A DNA stretch of 64,000 bases from Catenulispora acidiphila DSM 44928 (GCF_000024025.1 NC_013131.1:4960001-5024000); one strand, 5' to 3'. Numbered from the stretch's first letter, positions 7,943-16,809 are shown. The notes: generated by a model from the letters alone, not told the origin. Program-made: numbers and translations.

Positions 7943-9463
7943 ATGACCTTCAACCTCGCGACGATCCTCCGCGAGTCGCGGCTGGCCTCTCCGGGCAAGC
8001 CGTTGTGCCACAGCCAGCAGGCGACGCTCACCTACGAACAGGTCGACGAGGCCTCGGGCCGGATGGCAGCCGCGCTGCTCGCGCTCGGTCTGCGCCGCGG
8101 CGACCGGGTCGCGGTGCAGCTGCCCAACCTGCCGGAATTCATAGTCAGCTACTTCGGGATTCTGAAAGCCGGGCTGATCATGGTCCCGCTGAACCCGTTG
8201 CTGAAGGGGCGCGAGATCGCCTACCACCTGCGCGATTCGGGATCGACGATCCTCGTGGCCTTCAGCCTGCTGGCGGCCGAGGCGGTCGCAGGAGCCGAAG
8301 AAGCCGGCGGTACCGCGGTCTACGTCGTGAGCCCGCCCGGGCACGACCAGATCCCGCCCGGCACGAAGCCCTTCGCCGAGCTGCTGGACGCCGCCGACAC
8401 CGGCGACATCGCGCCGACCAATGCCGACGACACCGCCGTGGTCCTCTACACCAGCGGAACCACCGGCAAGCCCAAGGGCGCCGAGCTGACCCACTTCCAG
8501 CTCTACATGAACTGCACCGTCTCCGGCGACCTGTTCGGCATCCGGCCCGACGACGTGAGCCTCGCGGTCCTCCCGCTGTTCCATGTCTTCGGCCTGTCCA
8601 GCGTCCTGAACGTCGCCGTCCGCAACGCCGGCACGATGGCGCTGGTGCCGCGCTTCGAGATCGAACCGGTCCTGGACGCGATGGAGAAGCACCGCTGCAC
8701 CATCTTCTCCGGCGTCCCCACGATGTACTTCGCGCTGCTGCACGCCGACACCGCCGAGCGCGACCTGTCCGCGCTGCGCGTCGGCTGCTCCGGCGGCGCG
8801 CCGATCCCCGGGGAGGTGATCCGCGCCTTCGAGGAGAAGTTCCCCGGCGTGGTGATCCTGGAGGGCTACGGCCTGTCGGAGTCGGCGAGCACGACGACCT
8901 TCAACATCAGCGCCGAGCAGCGGAAGGTCGGCTCGATCGGCAAGCCGGTGTGGGGTGTGGAGACCCGGGTGGTCGACGACGCCGGCCGGACGCTGCCGCC
9001 CAGGCCCGAGCACGTCGGCGAGATCGTCATCCGCGGCCACAACATGATGAAGGGCTACTGGGGCAACCCCGAGGCGACCGCCGAGGCGGTCCGCGACGGC
9101 TGGTTCCACACCGGCGACCTCGGCTACGCCGACGAGGACGGCTACTTCTACATCGTCGACCGCAAGAAGGACATGGTCATCCGCGGCGGGTTCAACGTCT
9201 ACCCGCGGGAGGTCGAAGAAGTCCTGTACACCCATCCGGCGATCGCCGAGGCCGCGGTCATCGGGCGCGCCGACGAGCGGCTGGGGGAGGAGGTGGTGGC
9301 CTACGTCGCGCTCAAGGCCGGGGCGCACGCCGATGAGCAGGACGTGATCGCGTTCTGCCGAGACCGGATGGCGCCCTACAAGTATCCGCGCGAGGTGCGC
9401 TTTCTCAGCGCTCTGCCGGTCGGCCCGACCGGAAAGATCCTGAAGAAGGAACTGCGGGCGTGA
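7943..9463 (+). CDS. Long-chain fatty acid--CoA ligase / acyl-CoA synthetase
   Basis: Activates a carboxylic acid via an acyl-adenylate to the CoA thioester. The 506-residue protein has the AMP-binding P-loop YTSGTTGKPKGAELTH, the motif EGYGLSESAS, the hinge motifs GWFHTGDLGYADEDGYFYIV and DRKKDMVIRGGFNVYPREVE, and the catalytic lysine in PTGKILKKEL at the C-terminus. No transmembrane or carrier domain is present. The ATG at 7943 lies in the context NFMTFNLATILRES; the frame is open further upstream, through the divergent promoter. It is followed after 61 bases by an MFS transporter, suggesting uptake and activation of the same acid. The substrate chain length cannot be read from the sequence. 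Confidence 0.92.
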   Translation: MTFNLATILRESRLASPGKPLCHSQQATLTYEQVDEASGRMAAALLALGLRRGDRVAVQLPNLPEFIVSYFGILKAGLIMVPLNPLLKGREIAYHLRDSGSTILVAFSLLAAEAVAGAEEAGGTAVYVVSPPGHDQIPPGTKPFAELLDAADTGDIAPTNADDTAVVLYTSGTTGKPKGAELTHFQLYMNCTVSGDLFGIRPDDVSLAVLPLFHVFGLSSVLNVAVRNAGTMALVPRFEIEPVLDAMEKHRCTIFSGVPTMYFALLHADTAERDLSALRVGCSGGAPIPGEVIRAFEEKFPGVVILEGYGLSESASTTTFNISAEQRKVGSIGKPVWGVETRVVDDAGRTLPPRPEHVGEIVIRGHNMMKGYWGNPEATAEAVRDGWFHTGDLGYADEDGYFYIVDRKKDMVIRGGFNVYPREVEEVLYTHPAIAEAAVIGRADERLGEEVVAYVALKAGAHADEQDVIAFCRDRMAPYKYPREVRFLSALPVGPTGKILKKELRA

Positions 9464-9524
9464 GCGCCGCCCGCCGGTAGCAGACCTGGCAAGACCGGTT
9501 TCTCCACCAAGCGAAGGAGCATCT

Positions 9525-11198
9525 GTGTCTAGCATCGCCGCTGACGCCGCACCGGGCGTCCTGAACCGCCTGTGGCGCCGCGATCTGGCCGCCTATCCGG
9601 AGTCCGCGCGCCGCTACGCCTATCTGGGCATCGTCGTGCTGACCACCATCGTCCTGTACTACCTGCTCTACATCCAGTACGCGGTCGCGACGTCGATCAT
9701 CACGCACTACCACATGACCTTCACCTACTTCGTCTGGATGTCGGTGATCGGCAACGCCGTCGGCGCCGCCTCCTCGCTGCTGGCCGGGCTCGCCGACCGC
9801 TGGGGGCGGGCGAACCTGGTGGTCTACGGGCTGCTGGTGGCCGGCGTCCTGGTCATGATCCTGCCCAGCACGTCGAGCAAGGGCGCGTTCCTGGCGCTGT
9901 TCGCCGCGCTGTTCTTCGTCGAGGGCATCATCCTGGTCGCCACCCCGGCGCTGATCCGCGACTTCTCCCCGCAGCTGGGGCGGGCCACGGCGATGGGCTT
10001 CTGGGCGATCGGACCGGTGGTCGGCAGCCTGGTGGTCACCACCGTGACCAGCCACACGCTGGACAGCTCGACCTGGCAGGACGAGCTGCACTACTCGGGC
10101 ATCAGTGCCCTGATCGTCTTCGTGGTGGCGCTGTTCGCGCTGCGCGAGCTCTCCCCGCGGCTGCGCGACCAGATCATGGTCAGCATGCGCGACCGGGCGC
10201 TGGTCGAGGCGCGTGCCCGGGGCATCGACCCGGAGCAGGAACTGACCGGGCACTGGCGTCAGATGATGCGCCCGGGCATCGCCGGTCCGGCGTTCGCGAT
10301 CAGCGTGTACCTGCTGCTGTACTACGCGCTGGTCGGCAACCTGGTCATCTACTTCTCCTCGGTCTACGGCTACAGCGAGCAGCGCGCCAACGCTGTGGCG
10401 AACTGGTACTGGGCGTCCAACGCCGTCTCCTTGGTGGTCGCCGGGTTGATCTCCGACCGGCTGAAGGTCCGCAAACCCCTGATGATCGTGGGCTGCGTCG
10501 GCACGATCACCACCACGGCGGTCTTCGCCCTGCTCGCCACGCACGCGCACACCGGCTACTACACGTTCGCGATCGTGTTCATGATCGGCGGCGCGCTGGC
10601 CGGCGTGACGTACGCGCCATGGATGGCGGCGTTCACCGAGACCGTCGAGGAGCGCAACCCGGCGGCCACCGCGACCGGGCTGGCCGTGTGGGGCTGGATC
10701 CTGCGCGTGGTGGTCGCGGTGTCGGCGGCGTTCACGCCGGTGGTGGTGACGTCGGTGACGCCGGTCGTGGACCACGGCGCCGAGGTGGCCGCCGCGCAGG
10801 CGCAGGCCGGACCGGCGCTGGCGATCATCGCCCAGCACCCGGCGACCTTCGCCGAGCTGGCCAAGTACCCGCCGGACCCGGCCGCGATCCCGCCGGCCGT
10901 GCTGGCGCAGGCGGTGTCCCAGGTGGGCCTGGCGAACCTGCAGACGGTCCAGCAGGCGCAGCCGGAGATCGCGATCCTGCAGGCGCACGGCACCGAGGTC
11001 GCCAAGGCGGTCAAGGACGGTCCGCACCAGTGGCAGACGTGGTGGTGGATCGCGCTGGCCGGGCAGGTCGTGTTCCTGCCCTTCGCGGCCGCCATGCGCG
11101 GGCGCTTGAGTCCGCGCAAGGCCCGCGAGGACGCCGAGGCGCATGCCCAGGCGGTCGAGCGGGAGCTGGCGAGGTTGCAGGAGGCTCCGGCTCAGTGA
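9525..11198 (+). CDS. MFS transporter (metabolite/H+ symporter-like)
   Basis: A 557-residue integral membrane protein with about twelve hydrophobic segments. The MFS loop motif is present after helix 2 (GLADRWGRANLV) and again in the second half (GLISDRLKVRKPL). An unusually long insert of about 100 residues (from about 405 to 500, Ala/Gln-rich) sits before the last membrane helix and is probably an external or cytoplasmic loop domain. The GTG start has GAAGGAG 5 bases upstream. The gene lies directly after the acyl-CoA ligase and probably imports its carboxylic acid substrate (context inference). A strong bidirectional terminator follows. Confidence 0.9.
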   Translation: MSSIAADAAPGVLNRLWRRDLAAYPESARRYAYLGIVVLTTIVLYYLLYIQYAVATSIITHYHMTFTYFVWMSVIGNAVGAASSLLAGLADRWGRANLVVYGLLVAGVLVMILPSTSSKGAFLALFAALFFVEGIILVATPALIRDFSPQLGRATAMGFWAIGPVVGSLVVTTVTSHTLDSSTWQDELHYSGISALIVFVVALFALRELSPRLRDQIMVSMRDRALVEARARGIDPEQELTGHWRQMMRPGIAGPAFAISVYLLLYYALVGNLVIYFSSVYGYSEQRANAVANWYWASNAVSLVVAGLISDRLKVRKPLMIVGCVGTITTTAVFALLATHAHTGYYTFAIVFMIGGALAGVTYAPWMAAFTETVEERNPAATATGLAVWGWILRVVVAVSAAFTPVVVTSVTPVVDHGAEVAAAQAQAGPALAIIAQHPATFAELAKYPPDPAAIPPAVLAQAVSQVGLANLQTVQQAQPEIAILQAHGTEVAKAVKDGPHQWQTWWWIALAGQVVFLPFAAAMRGRLSPRKAREDAEAHAQAVERELARLQEAPAQ

Positions 11199-11224
11199 GC
11201 TGATACGAGCTTCGTGCGCTGATA

Positions 11225-11271
11225 CGTCGACGGGCCGCCCTCACGCTGAGTCTGAGGACGGCCCGTCGACG
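11225..11271. terminator. Bidirectional terminator between MFS and convergent membrane protein gene
   Basis: An 18-base stem (11225-11242 with 11254-11271; arms begin CGTCGACGGGCCG) with one mismatch and an 11-base loop. It serves both the MFS gene and the convergent minus-strand gene. Confidence 0.75.
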
Positions 11272-11302
11272 CGATCACGGGGTGTGTATCAGACCACGAC
11301 GG

Positions 11303-12733
11303 TCACACCGCGAACAGCCAGAACCACTGCGTCTGGTCCCCGGTGTTACAGGGCACCGTCGTGAGCCACTGCGCGGAGCCCTTGCTCGCCAGACAGGTCC
11401 CGCTCTGCTGGTTCTTCAGCACGCCGTAGTTCGCGTGGCCGGGGATGCTGGTGAAGGTCCAGACCTGGAACGGCGCGGTCAGATGCGCCTTCAGACCGGC
11501 TACCCCGTTCCAGTCATCCGAGATGTCGACGTCGGCGGAATTGTGCTCGTCCACCTGAAGGACCTTCGTGCCGGCGCTCTCGGGCTTGTCGTTGGACTGG
11601 ATGACCATCGTGCCGTCCGAGTAGCTCCAGACGGTCCAGGTCTGGGCGTTGGAGTGGTTGGTGGGCCAGATGTCCACCTGCTGGCCGTCGTTGAACTTGT
11701 CCATGTTCAGGTCGACCGAGGCGTTGGCCGAGTAGTTCAGGATGTTGGTCGTCTTGCGCTGGGTCGGCGGCTGCGGAGGCGCCGGGGTCTTCGACGGCGG
11801 CGGAGCGGCGGCCTTGGACGTGGAGGCCGGCGGCGGGGCGACGGACTTGGAACTGCTCGGCGGGGGCGGCGGCGCGGCCGAACTCGTCGTCGGCTTCGGC
11901 GACGGGGTGCTGGAAGGCGCCGCCGGCGTCGGCTGGATGACGATGACCGTCGGCGCGGTCGCGGCGGCCGGCTGCGGCGAGGCCTGCGCGCTGGTGGCGA
12001 AGGACGGATGGATCCCGAACCACAGCGCGAGGATCGCCGCCGCGGCGGCTGCGAAGAACATCAGCAGCCGCTGGAGCCAGCGGGGAAGCAGTGCCGATTG
12101 CAGGTAGGTGCCCTGAAGGCTGACCGGCTGCCCCAGTCCTGAGGGGGTGACGGTGACGTTGTATTGGTGCTTTGCCTTGACGCCGAACCACAGCAACCGC
12201 CCCGGGCGGACGCTGAATTTGCTGAACTGCGCGCGTCCCGGCTGCAATCGCAGCGCTGCGGTGCGGATGTCCACTTGCAGGTTGGAGTTGGTCGAGGTGG
12301 TCGACACCGCTGCGCTCGTGACGACGTTGCTGTAGTTGTCGACGGCGAGGCGGACCTTGCCGCGATGCCAGCCGCGCGTGGTGGACGGCAGGAGCTCGGC
12401 GCGCAGATCGGCGAACTCTGCGATACGCAGCACGCCTTCGATGGCGAAGGTGTTCTCGCGGCTCTCGCGCGGCGTCACCTTCACCGCGTACGGCTGCGGG
12501 CCCGCCTGGGCCTCGGCGCTGCGCGGCGGCGTGAACGTCAGCTGCGCGGTGCCGGTCGTGCCGGGATACAGGCGCAGCGTCTGCGGCTCGATGCTTCCCC
12601 ACTGCCCGGGGTCGCCGGTCGCCTGCAGGTGGTACTCCTCGACGATGTCGCCGGTGTTGCGCACGGTGATGGTCACCGTGGTCTCGGCACCCGGTTCGAC
12701 GTCCGCCGTCACCGGGTTCAGGTCAACCCACAC
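11303..12733 (-). CDS. Single-pass membrane protein with N-terminal Ig-like and C-terminal beta-trefoil-like domain (copy A)
   Basis: A 476-residue protein from a GTG at 12733 with GGGAG 9 bases upstream. Residues 1-215 are beta-rich, with repeated NPVTADVEPGAETTVTITV-type segments typical of COG1470/NPCBM-associated Ig folds and no signal peptide, so this part is cytoplasmic. One membrane helix follows at about residues 222-242 (LLMFFAAAAAAILALWFGIH). An external Pro/Ser/Ala linker (about 255-325) leads to a C-terminal domain with ricin-like trefoil features (GTCLASKGSAQWLTTVPCN, QWFWLF). It is a tandem duplicate of the gene at 12904-14376 and is next to the CIS locus. I recall similar proteins, often annotated 'hydrolytic protein', in Streptomyces CIS loci, so a CIS-linked membrane role is plausible. 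Confidence 0.85.
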   Translation of the reverse strand: MWVDLNPVTADVEPGAETTVTITVRNTGDIVEEYHLQATGDPGQWGSIEPQTLRLYPGTTGTAQLTFTPPRSAEAQAGPQPYAVKVTPRESRENTFAIEGVLRIAEFADLRAELLPSTTRGWHRGKVRLAVDNYSNVVTSAAVSTTSTNSNLQVDIRTAALRLQPGRAQFSKFSVRPGRLLWFGVKAKHQYNVTVTPSGLGQPVSLQGTYLQSALLPRWLQRLLMFFAAAAAAILALWFGIHPSFATSAQASPQPAAATAPTVIVIQPTPAAPSSTPSPKPTTSSAAPPPPPSSSKSVAPPPASTSKAAAPPPSKTPAPPQPPTQRKTTNILNYSANASVDLNMDKFNDGQQVDIWPTNHSNAQTWTVWSYSDGTMVIQSNDKPESAGTKVLQVDEHNSADVDISDDWNGVAGLKAHLTAPFQVWTFTSIPGHANYGVLKNQQSGTCLASKGSAQWLTTVPCNTGDQTQWFWLFAV

Positions 12734-12794
12734 GAATCGCAGCTCCCTGCCAGCCTGCGCCCGCGTGCCAATGCGCGGGCGGCCCTGACCTGAA

Positions 12795-12815
12795 ACCTTA
12801 CGGGCCGGTCAGAGC
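12795..12815 (-). promoter_or_regulatory. Conserved 21-base upstream element of copy A
   Basis: The 21 bases from 12795 (ACCTTACGGGCCGGTCAGAG plus C) recur exactly at 14438-14458. In both cases the element begins 62 bases upstream of the GTG of the minus-strand gene, so it is probably part of the promoter or a regulator site duplicated with the gene. Confidence 0.5.
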
Positions 12816-12849
12816 AGGTCGATGCCCCTGACGGGAATCCCGGACCCAA

Positions 12850-12889
12850 GGCACTGCCGGTGCCGTCCGTACGGGCAGACGGCAGTGCC
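12850..12889 (-). terminator. Terminator after copy B
   Basis: GGCACTGCCG and CGGCAGTGCC form a perfect 10-base stem with a 20-base loop, 14 bases beyond the stop of the minus-strand gene at 12904. It lies upstream of the copy A promoter and should insulate the two duplicates. Confidence 0.6.
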
Positions 12890-12903
12890 CTCGCGTCCGC
12901 CGA

Positions 12904-14376
12904 TCAGAGGGCGAACAGCCAGAACCACTGGTTCTTGTCCCCGGTGTTGCACGGCGCCATCGTGAGATATTGCCCCGAACCCTTGCTGCTCAGGCAGGTC
13001 CCGGTGTGCTTGTTCTTCAGCACGCCGTAGGCGCCGTTCGGGTTGTCGGGGTTGTCCGGGACGGAGGTCAGGGACCAGTCCTGGTAGTCGCCGGTCAAGT
13101 GCGCTTGCAGGCCCTGCACCCCGCCCCAGTCGTCGGAGATGTCGACGTCGGTGGGGCTGTCCGGTTCCACCTGCAGGACCTTCGTGCCGGCGCTGTCCGG
13201 CTTGTCGGTGGACTGGATGACCAGGTTGTAGCCGTCTTCGGGGTACAGCCAGACCGTCCAGCTCTGGGCGTCGTTGTGCAGGGTCTGCCAGAGCTCGACC
13301 TGCTGGCCGTCGGTGAAGTTGCTCTGGTACAGGTCGACCGAGGCCTTGCTCGCGAAGTTGAGGATGTTGGTCGTCTTGATCTGTGCCGGCGGGGTCGCGG
13401 GCTTGGAGCTGGACGCCGGCGGCGGGGGAGCGGCCTTGGAGCTGGACGCGGGCGGCGGCGGGGCGGCCTTGGACGTGGACGCCGGGGGCGGCGCGGCGGC
13501 CGAACTCGAGGGCGCCTTCGGCGTCGGGGTCGGTGTCGGCGTCGGGCTGCTGGACGGGGACGAGGGCGGCGTCGGCTGGATGACGATCACGGTCGGCGCG
13601 TTCGCGCTGGTCGGCTGGGGTGAGGCTTGAGCGGTGGTGGCGAAGGAGGGGTGGATGCCGAACCAGAGCGCGAGGATCGCCGCCGCTGCGGCTGCGAAGA
13701 ACATCAGGAGCCGTTGAAGCCAGCGGGGAAGCAGCGCCGATTGCATGTACGTGCCCTGAAGGCTGACCGGTTGTCCTAGTCCTGAGGGCGTGACGGTGAC
13801 GTTGTACTGGTGCTTTGCCTTGACGCCGAACCACAGCAGCCGTCCGGGGCGGACGCTGAACTTGCTGAACTGCGCGCGTCCGGGTTGCAGGCGAAGGGCT
13901 GCGGTGCGGATGTCTACCTGGAGGTTGGAGTTGGTCGAGGTGGTCGACACCGCGGCGCTGGTCACCACATTGCTGTAGTTGTCGACGGCGAGGCGGACCT
14001 TGCCGCGATGCCAGCCGCGGGTCGTCGAGGGCAGGAGTTCGGCGCGCAGATCGGCGAACTCTGCGACGCGCAGGACGCCTTCGATGGCGAAAGTGTTCTC
14101 GCGGTCTTCGCGCGGCGTCACCTTCACCGCATAGGACTGCGGCCCGGCTTGTGCCTCTGAGCTGCGGGGCGGGGAGAAGGTCAGCTGCGCGGTACCGGTG
14201 GTGCCCGGATAGAGGCGCAGCGTCTGCGGCTCGATGCCGCCCCAGCGAGCGGGATCGCCGGCGGCCTGCAGGTGGTACTCCTCGACGATGTCGCCGGTGT
14301 TGCGGACGGTGATCGTCACCGTCGCTTCAGCGCCCGGTTCGACGTCCGCCGCCACCGGGTTCAGATCAACCCACAC
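12904..14376 (-). CDS. Single-pass membrane protein with N-terminal Ig-like and C-terminal beta-trefoil-like domain (copy B)
   Basis: A 490-residue paralogue of copy A with the same order: cytoplasmic beta-rich half (MWVDLNPVAADVEPGAEATV), one membrane helix, external linker and a trefoil-like C-terminus (GTCLSSKGSGQYLTMAPCN, QWFWLFAL). The first 240 residues are nearly identical between copies, while linker and outer domain have diverged (the linker here has repeated PPPPASSSKAA units). That pattern suggests a fixed inner function and changing outer ligands. The GTG start has GGGAG upstream. It is divergent from the CIS sheath gene with a 274-base spacer, so co-regulation with the CIS is possible. 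Confidence 0.85.
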   Translation of the reverse strand: MWVDLNPVAADVEPGAEATVTITVRNTGDIVEEYHLQAAGDPARWGGIEPQTLRLYPGTTGTAQLTFSPPRSSEAQAGPQSYAVKVTPREDRENTFAIEGVLRVAEFADLRAELLPSTTRGWHRGKVRLAVDNYSNVVTSAAVSTTSTNSNLQVDIRTAALRLQPGRAQFSKFSVRPGRLLWFGVKAKHQYNVTVTPSGLGQPVSLQGTYMQSALLPRWLQRLLMFFAAAAAAILALWFGIHPSFATTAQASPQPTSANAPTVIVIQPTPPSSPSSSPTPTPTPTPKAPSSSAAAPPPASTSKAAPPPPASSSKAAPPPPASSSKPATPPAQIKTTNILNFASKASVDLYQSNFTDGQQVELWQTLHNDAQSWTVWLYPEDGYNLVIQSTDKPDSAGTKVLQVEPDSPTDVDISDDWGGVQGLQAHLTGDYQDWSLTSVPDNPDNPNGAYGVLKNKHTGTCLSSKGSGQYLTMAPCNTGDKNQWFWLFAL

Positions 14377-14437
14377 GTCCGCTGCTCCCTAGCCCGCCCC
14401 GCGCCCGCCCCGCGTGGTCGGGCGACCTCGACCGCGC

Positions 14438-14458
14438 ACCTTACGGGCCGGTCAGAGC
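14438..14458 (-). promoter_or_regulatory. Conserved 21-base upstream element of copy B
   Basis: Identical to 12795-12815 and again 62 bases upstream of the GTG. See that entry. Confidence 0.5.
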
Positions 14459-14490
14459 CGGTGGACGCCGGTGTTGAGGTTCACGGTCCC

Positions 14491-14534
14491 AGGGCACTGA
14501 CAGCGCCGCCCGTTCGGGCAAACGCCAATGCCCT
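14491..14534. repeat. Degenerate copy of the intergenic hairpin
   Basis: AGGGCA and TGCCCT pair at the ends and GCCCG-TT-CGGGC forms an inner hairpin (14508-14519). Spacing and flanking CCCTCGCGTCCG match the terminator at 12850-12889, showing that the duplicated unit at 11.3-14.5 kb included the intergenic region. Here it precedes copy B and the sheath gene rather than following a third gene. Confidence 0.45.
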
Positions 14535-14602
14535 CGCGTCCGTCCGTGCGGACCTACCGGCCGGGAGCGGCCGTCGCCCACTGTGGTGGCTGAACTTTTT
14601 TG

Positions 14603-14638
14603 CCCGAGTACGGTTTTCGACCCGAGTACGGTTTTCGA
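14603..14638. repeat. Two perfect 18-base direct repeats before the sheath gene
   Basis: CCCGAGTACGGTTTTCGA occurs at 14603-14620 and again at 14621-14638 with no gap. The second copy runs into the GAGGAG ribosome-binding site of the sheath gene. This is either a leader duplication or a tandem regulator site. Confidence 0.7.
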
Positions 14639-14650
14639 GGAGCATCGACC

Positions 14651-16285
14651 ATGCCGACATATCTGTCGCCGGGCGTCTACGTGGAAGAGGTGGCCAGCGG
14701 CTCGCGGCCCATCGAGGGCGTGGGTACCTCGGTCGCGGCCTTTGTCGGCCTCGCGCCGCGGGGCGCGCTGAACGCGCCGACGCTGGTCACCAACTGGTCC
14801 CAGTACGTCGCGGAGTTCGGTGAGTTCACCGAGGGCTACTACCTGGCGCACTCGGTGTACGGGTTCTTCAACAACGGCGGGACCGTCTGCTACGTGGTCC
14901 GCGTCGGCGGCACCGAGGGCGGTCTGGCCGGTCCGGGCAGCGCCGACGGCCGGACCGGGCGGGGCGTCAGCGCCGGGCACCGGGGCGTGGTGACCGGCGC
15001 CGAGCGCCAGGCGCTGACCGCCGGCGAGCCGGTCAGCCTCGGCGGCTTCAAGGTCGGCGCCGCCTCCGGCGTCTCGGGCCAGGTCTCGGTCGAGGTCGCC
15101 GACGTCCCGGCGGGCGAGGGCGACAAGGGCGCCGACGCCGGCGACCGCTTCCGCCTCGTGGTCAAGGTCGACGACAAGGTCGCCGAGACCTTCGACGTCT
15201 CGGCCAACAAGAAGGCCGGCCGCTCCTACGTCACCACCCAGGTGCGCGAGCGCTCGAAGGTCATCATCGTGGAGGAAGCCGGCTCCGGCACGCTGGCCCG
15301 CCCGGAGAACCAGACCGTGCAGGTCCCGACCGCGGCCGCCGGCGGCGCCCCGGCCGGCGCCGAGGTGGCAGAGCCGGTGTCCACCGGCTCCTACATCGGC
15401 GACTCGGCCGACCGCACCGGCTTCGGCGGCCTGGAGGCGATCGACGAGATCACCATGGTCGCCGTCCCGGACCTGATGTCCGCCTACCTGCAGGGCACCA
15501 TCTCCGAGGAGGAGGTGAAGGCGGTCCAGACCGCCTTGATCGGGCACTGCGAGCTGATGGGCGACCGGGTCGCGATCATCGACCCGCTGCCGAACCTGAA
15601 CGCCCAGCAGATCCGCACCTGGCGGCAGACCGGCGCCGGCTACGACTCGCACTACGCGGCGATGTACTACCCGTGGATCCGGGTCTTCGACCCGGCCGCC
15701 GGCAAGTCGATCGCGGTCCCGCCGTCCGGCCACATGGCCGGCGTCTGGGCCCGCAGCGACGCCGAGCGCGGCGTGCACAAGGCGCCCGCGAACGAGATCG
15801 TGCGCGGCGCGGTGGACCTGGAGCTGCAGATCACCAAGGGCGAGCAGGACCTGCTCAACCCGATCGGTGTGAACTGCATCCGCGCCTTCCCCGGCCGCGG
15901 CATCCGGGTCTGGGGCGCGCGCACCCTGTCCTCGGACCCGGCGTGGCGCTACCTGAACGTCCGCCGCTACTTCAACTACCTGGAGGAGTCGATCCTCTCC
16001 GGGACGCAGTGGGTGGTGTTCGAGCCGAACGACCAGGCGCTGTGGGCCCGCGTGCGCCGCAACATCTCGGCCTTCCTGGTCAACGAATGGCGCGGCGGCG
16101 CGCTGTTCGGCTCCCGCGCCGAGGACTCCTTCTACGTCAAGTGCGACGAGGAGACCAACCCGCCGGAGTCGGTGGACGTCGGCCGCGTGATCTGCGAGAT
16201 CGGCATCGCCCCGGTCAAGCCCGCCGAGTTCGTGGTCTTCCGCCTGGCGCAGATCTCCGGCGGCGGCAGCGAGCTGGAGGAGTAG
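14651..16285 (+). CDS. cis2: Contractile injection system sheath protein (Cis2-like, phage tail sheath family)
   Basis: Forms the contractile outer sheath whose shortening drives the tube. The 544-residue protein begins MPTYLSPGVYVEEV, the classic phage tail-sheath start, and ends with the conserved C-terminal domain (RRYFNYLEESILSGTQWVVF, NDQALWARVRRNISAFL, KPAEFVVFRLAQISGG). The middle (about 90-260) is a variable, Gly-rich outer domain. I chose the ATG at 14651 with GAGGAG 8 bases upstream; an earlier ATG at 14600 would encode the direct repeats. It is the first gene of the plus-strand CIS operon. Confidence 0.95.
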   Translation: MPTYLSPGVYVEEVASGSRPIEGVGTSVAAFVGLAPRGALNAPTLVTNWSQYVAEFGEFTEGYYLAHSVYGFFNNGGTVCYVVRVGGTEGGLAGPGSADGRTGRGVSAGHRGVVTGAERQALTAGEPVSLGGFKVGAASGVSGQVSVEVADVPAGEGDKGADAGDRFRLVVKVDDKVAETFDVSANKKAGRSYVTTQVRERSKVIIVEEAGSGTLARPENQTVQVPTAAAGGAPAGAEVAEPVSTGSYIGDSADRTGFGGLEAIDEITMVAVPDLMSAYLQGTISEEEVKAVQTALIGHCELMGDRVAIIDPLPNLNAQQIRTWRQTGAGYDSHYAAMYYPWIRVFDPAAGKSIAVPPSGHMAGVWARSDAERGVHKAPANEIVRGAVDLELQITKGEQDLLNPIGVNCIRAFPGRGIRVWGARTLSSDPAWRYLNVRRYFNYLEESILSGTQWVVFEPNDQALWARVRRNISAFLVNEWRGGALFGSRAEDSFYVKCDEETNPPESVDVGRVICEIGIAPVKPAEFVVFRLAQISGGGSELEE

Positions 16286-16365
16286 GCGACAGCCCGCACC
16301 GACTTTCGACCTCTTATCAACCGCAGCAGCGCCGCACCGCAGCGCATTAAAGGAATCGGATCACC

Positions 16366-16809
16366 ATGGGTTTGATGAACGGCGACTCCGCCGCCGCGCA
16401 CAACTTCGCCCTCCAGATCGACGGCGTGCAGGTCGAGTACCTCGCCGAGGTCGGCGCGCTCCAGCTGGAGCAGGACGTGATCAAGCACGTGCAGAACAAC
16501 CCGCAGGGCAAGCCGGTCGTCCGCATGATGCCGGGCATCTCCCAGGGCGGCACGGTCTCGGTGACCCGCGGCCAGACGCAGAGCTCGTCGTTCACCAACT
16601 GGATCAACGAGTCCCTGGCCGGGAACATGGGCTCGGCGCGCAAGAACGCGACGATCATCTACATGGACTACATGAACAACCCGATCAAGCGCTACGACCT
16701 GCGCAACGCCTGGTGCTGCAAGGTCGAGACGGCCGGGACGAAGGCCGGCGAGGCCCAGGTGCTGACCGAGCAGGTCACGATCACCTTCGAAGAACTGGTC
16801 ATCGCCTGA
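16366..16809 (+). CDS. CIS inner tube protein (T4 gp19/Hcp-like)
   Basis: Forms the rigid inner tube inside the sheath. The 147-residue protein shows the phage tail-tube family pattern: NFALQIDGVQVEYLAEVGAL, a central GGTVSVTRGQTQSSSF, and C-terminal QVTITFEELVIA. AAAGGA precedes the ATG. The leader of 80 bases after the sheath gene allows separate translation, as expected for two major structural proteins. The stop overlaps the ATG of the next gene by one base (TGATG). Confidence 0.93.
   Translation: MGLMNGDSAAAHNFALQIDGVQVEYLAEVGALQLEQDVIKHVQNNPQGKPVVRMMPGISQGGTVSVTRGQTQSSSFTNWINESLAGNMGSARKNATIIYMDYMNNPIKRYDLRNAWCCKVETAGTKAGEAQVLTEQVTITFEELVIA

Noticed and set aside
14600-14650. Upstream ATG for the sheath gene
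   Set aside because: It would translate the 18-base repeats and has no ribosome-binding site; GAGGAG fits the ATG at 14651.
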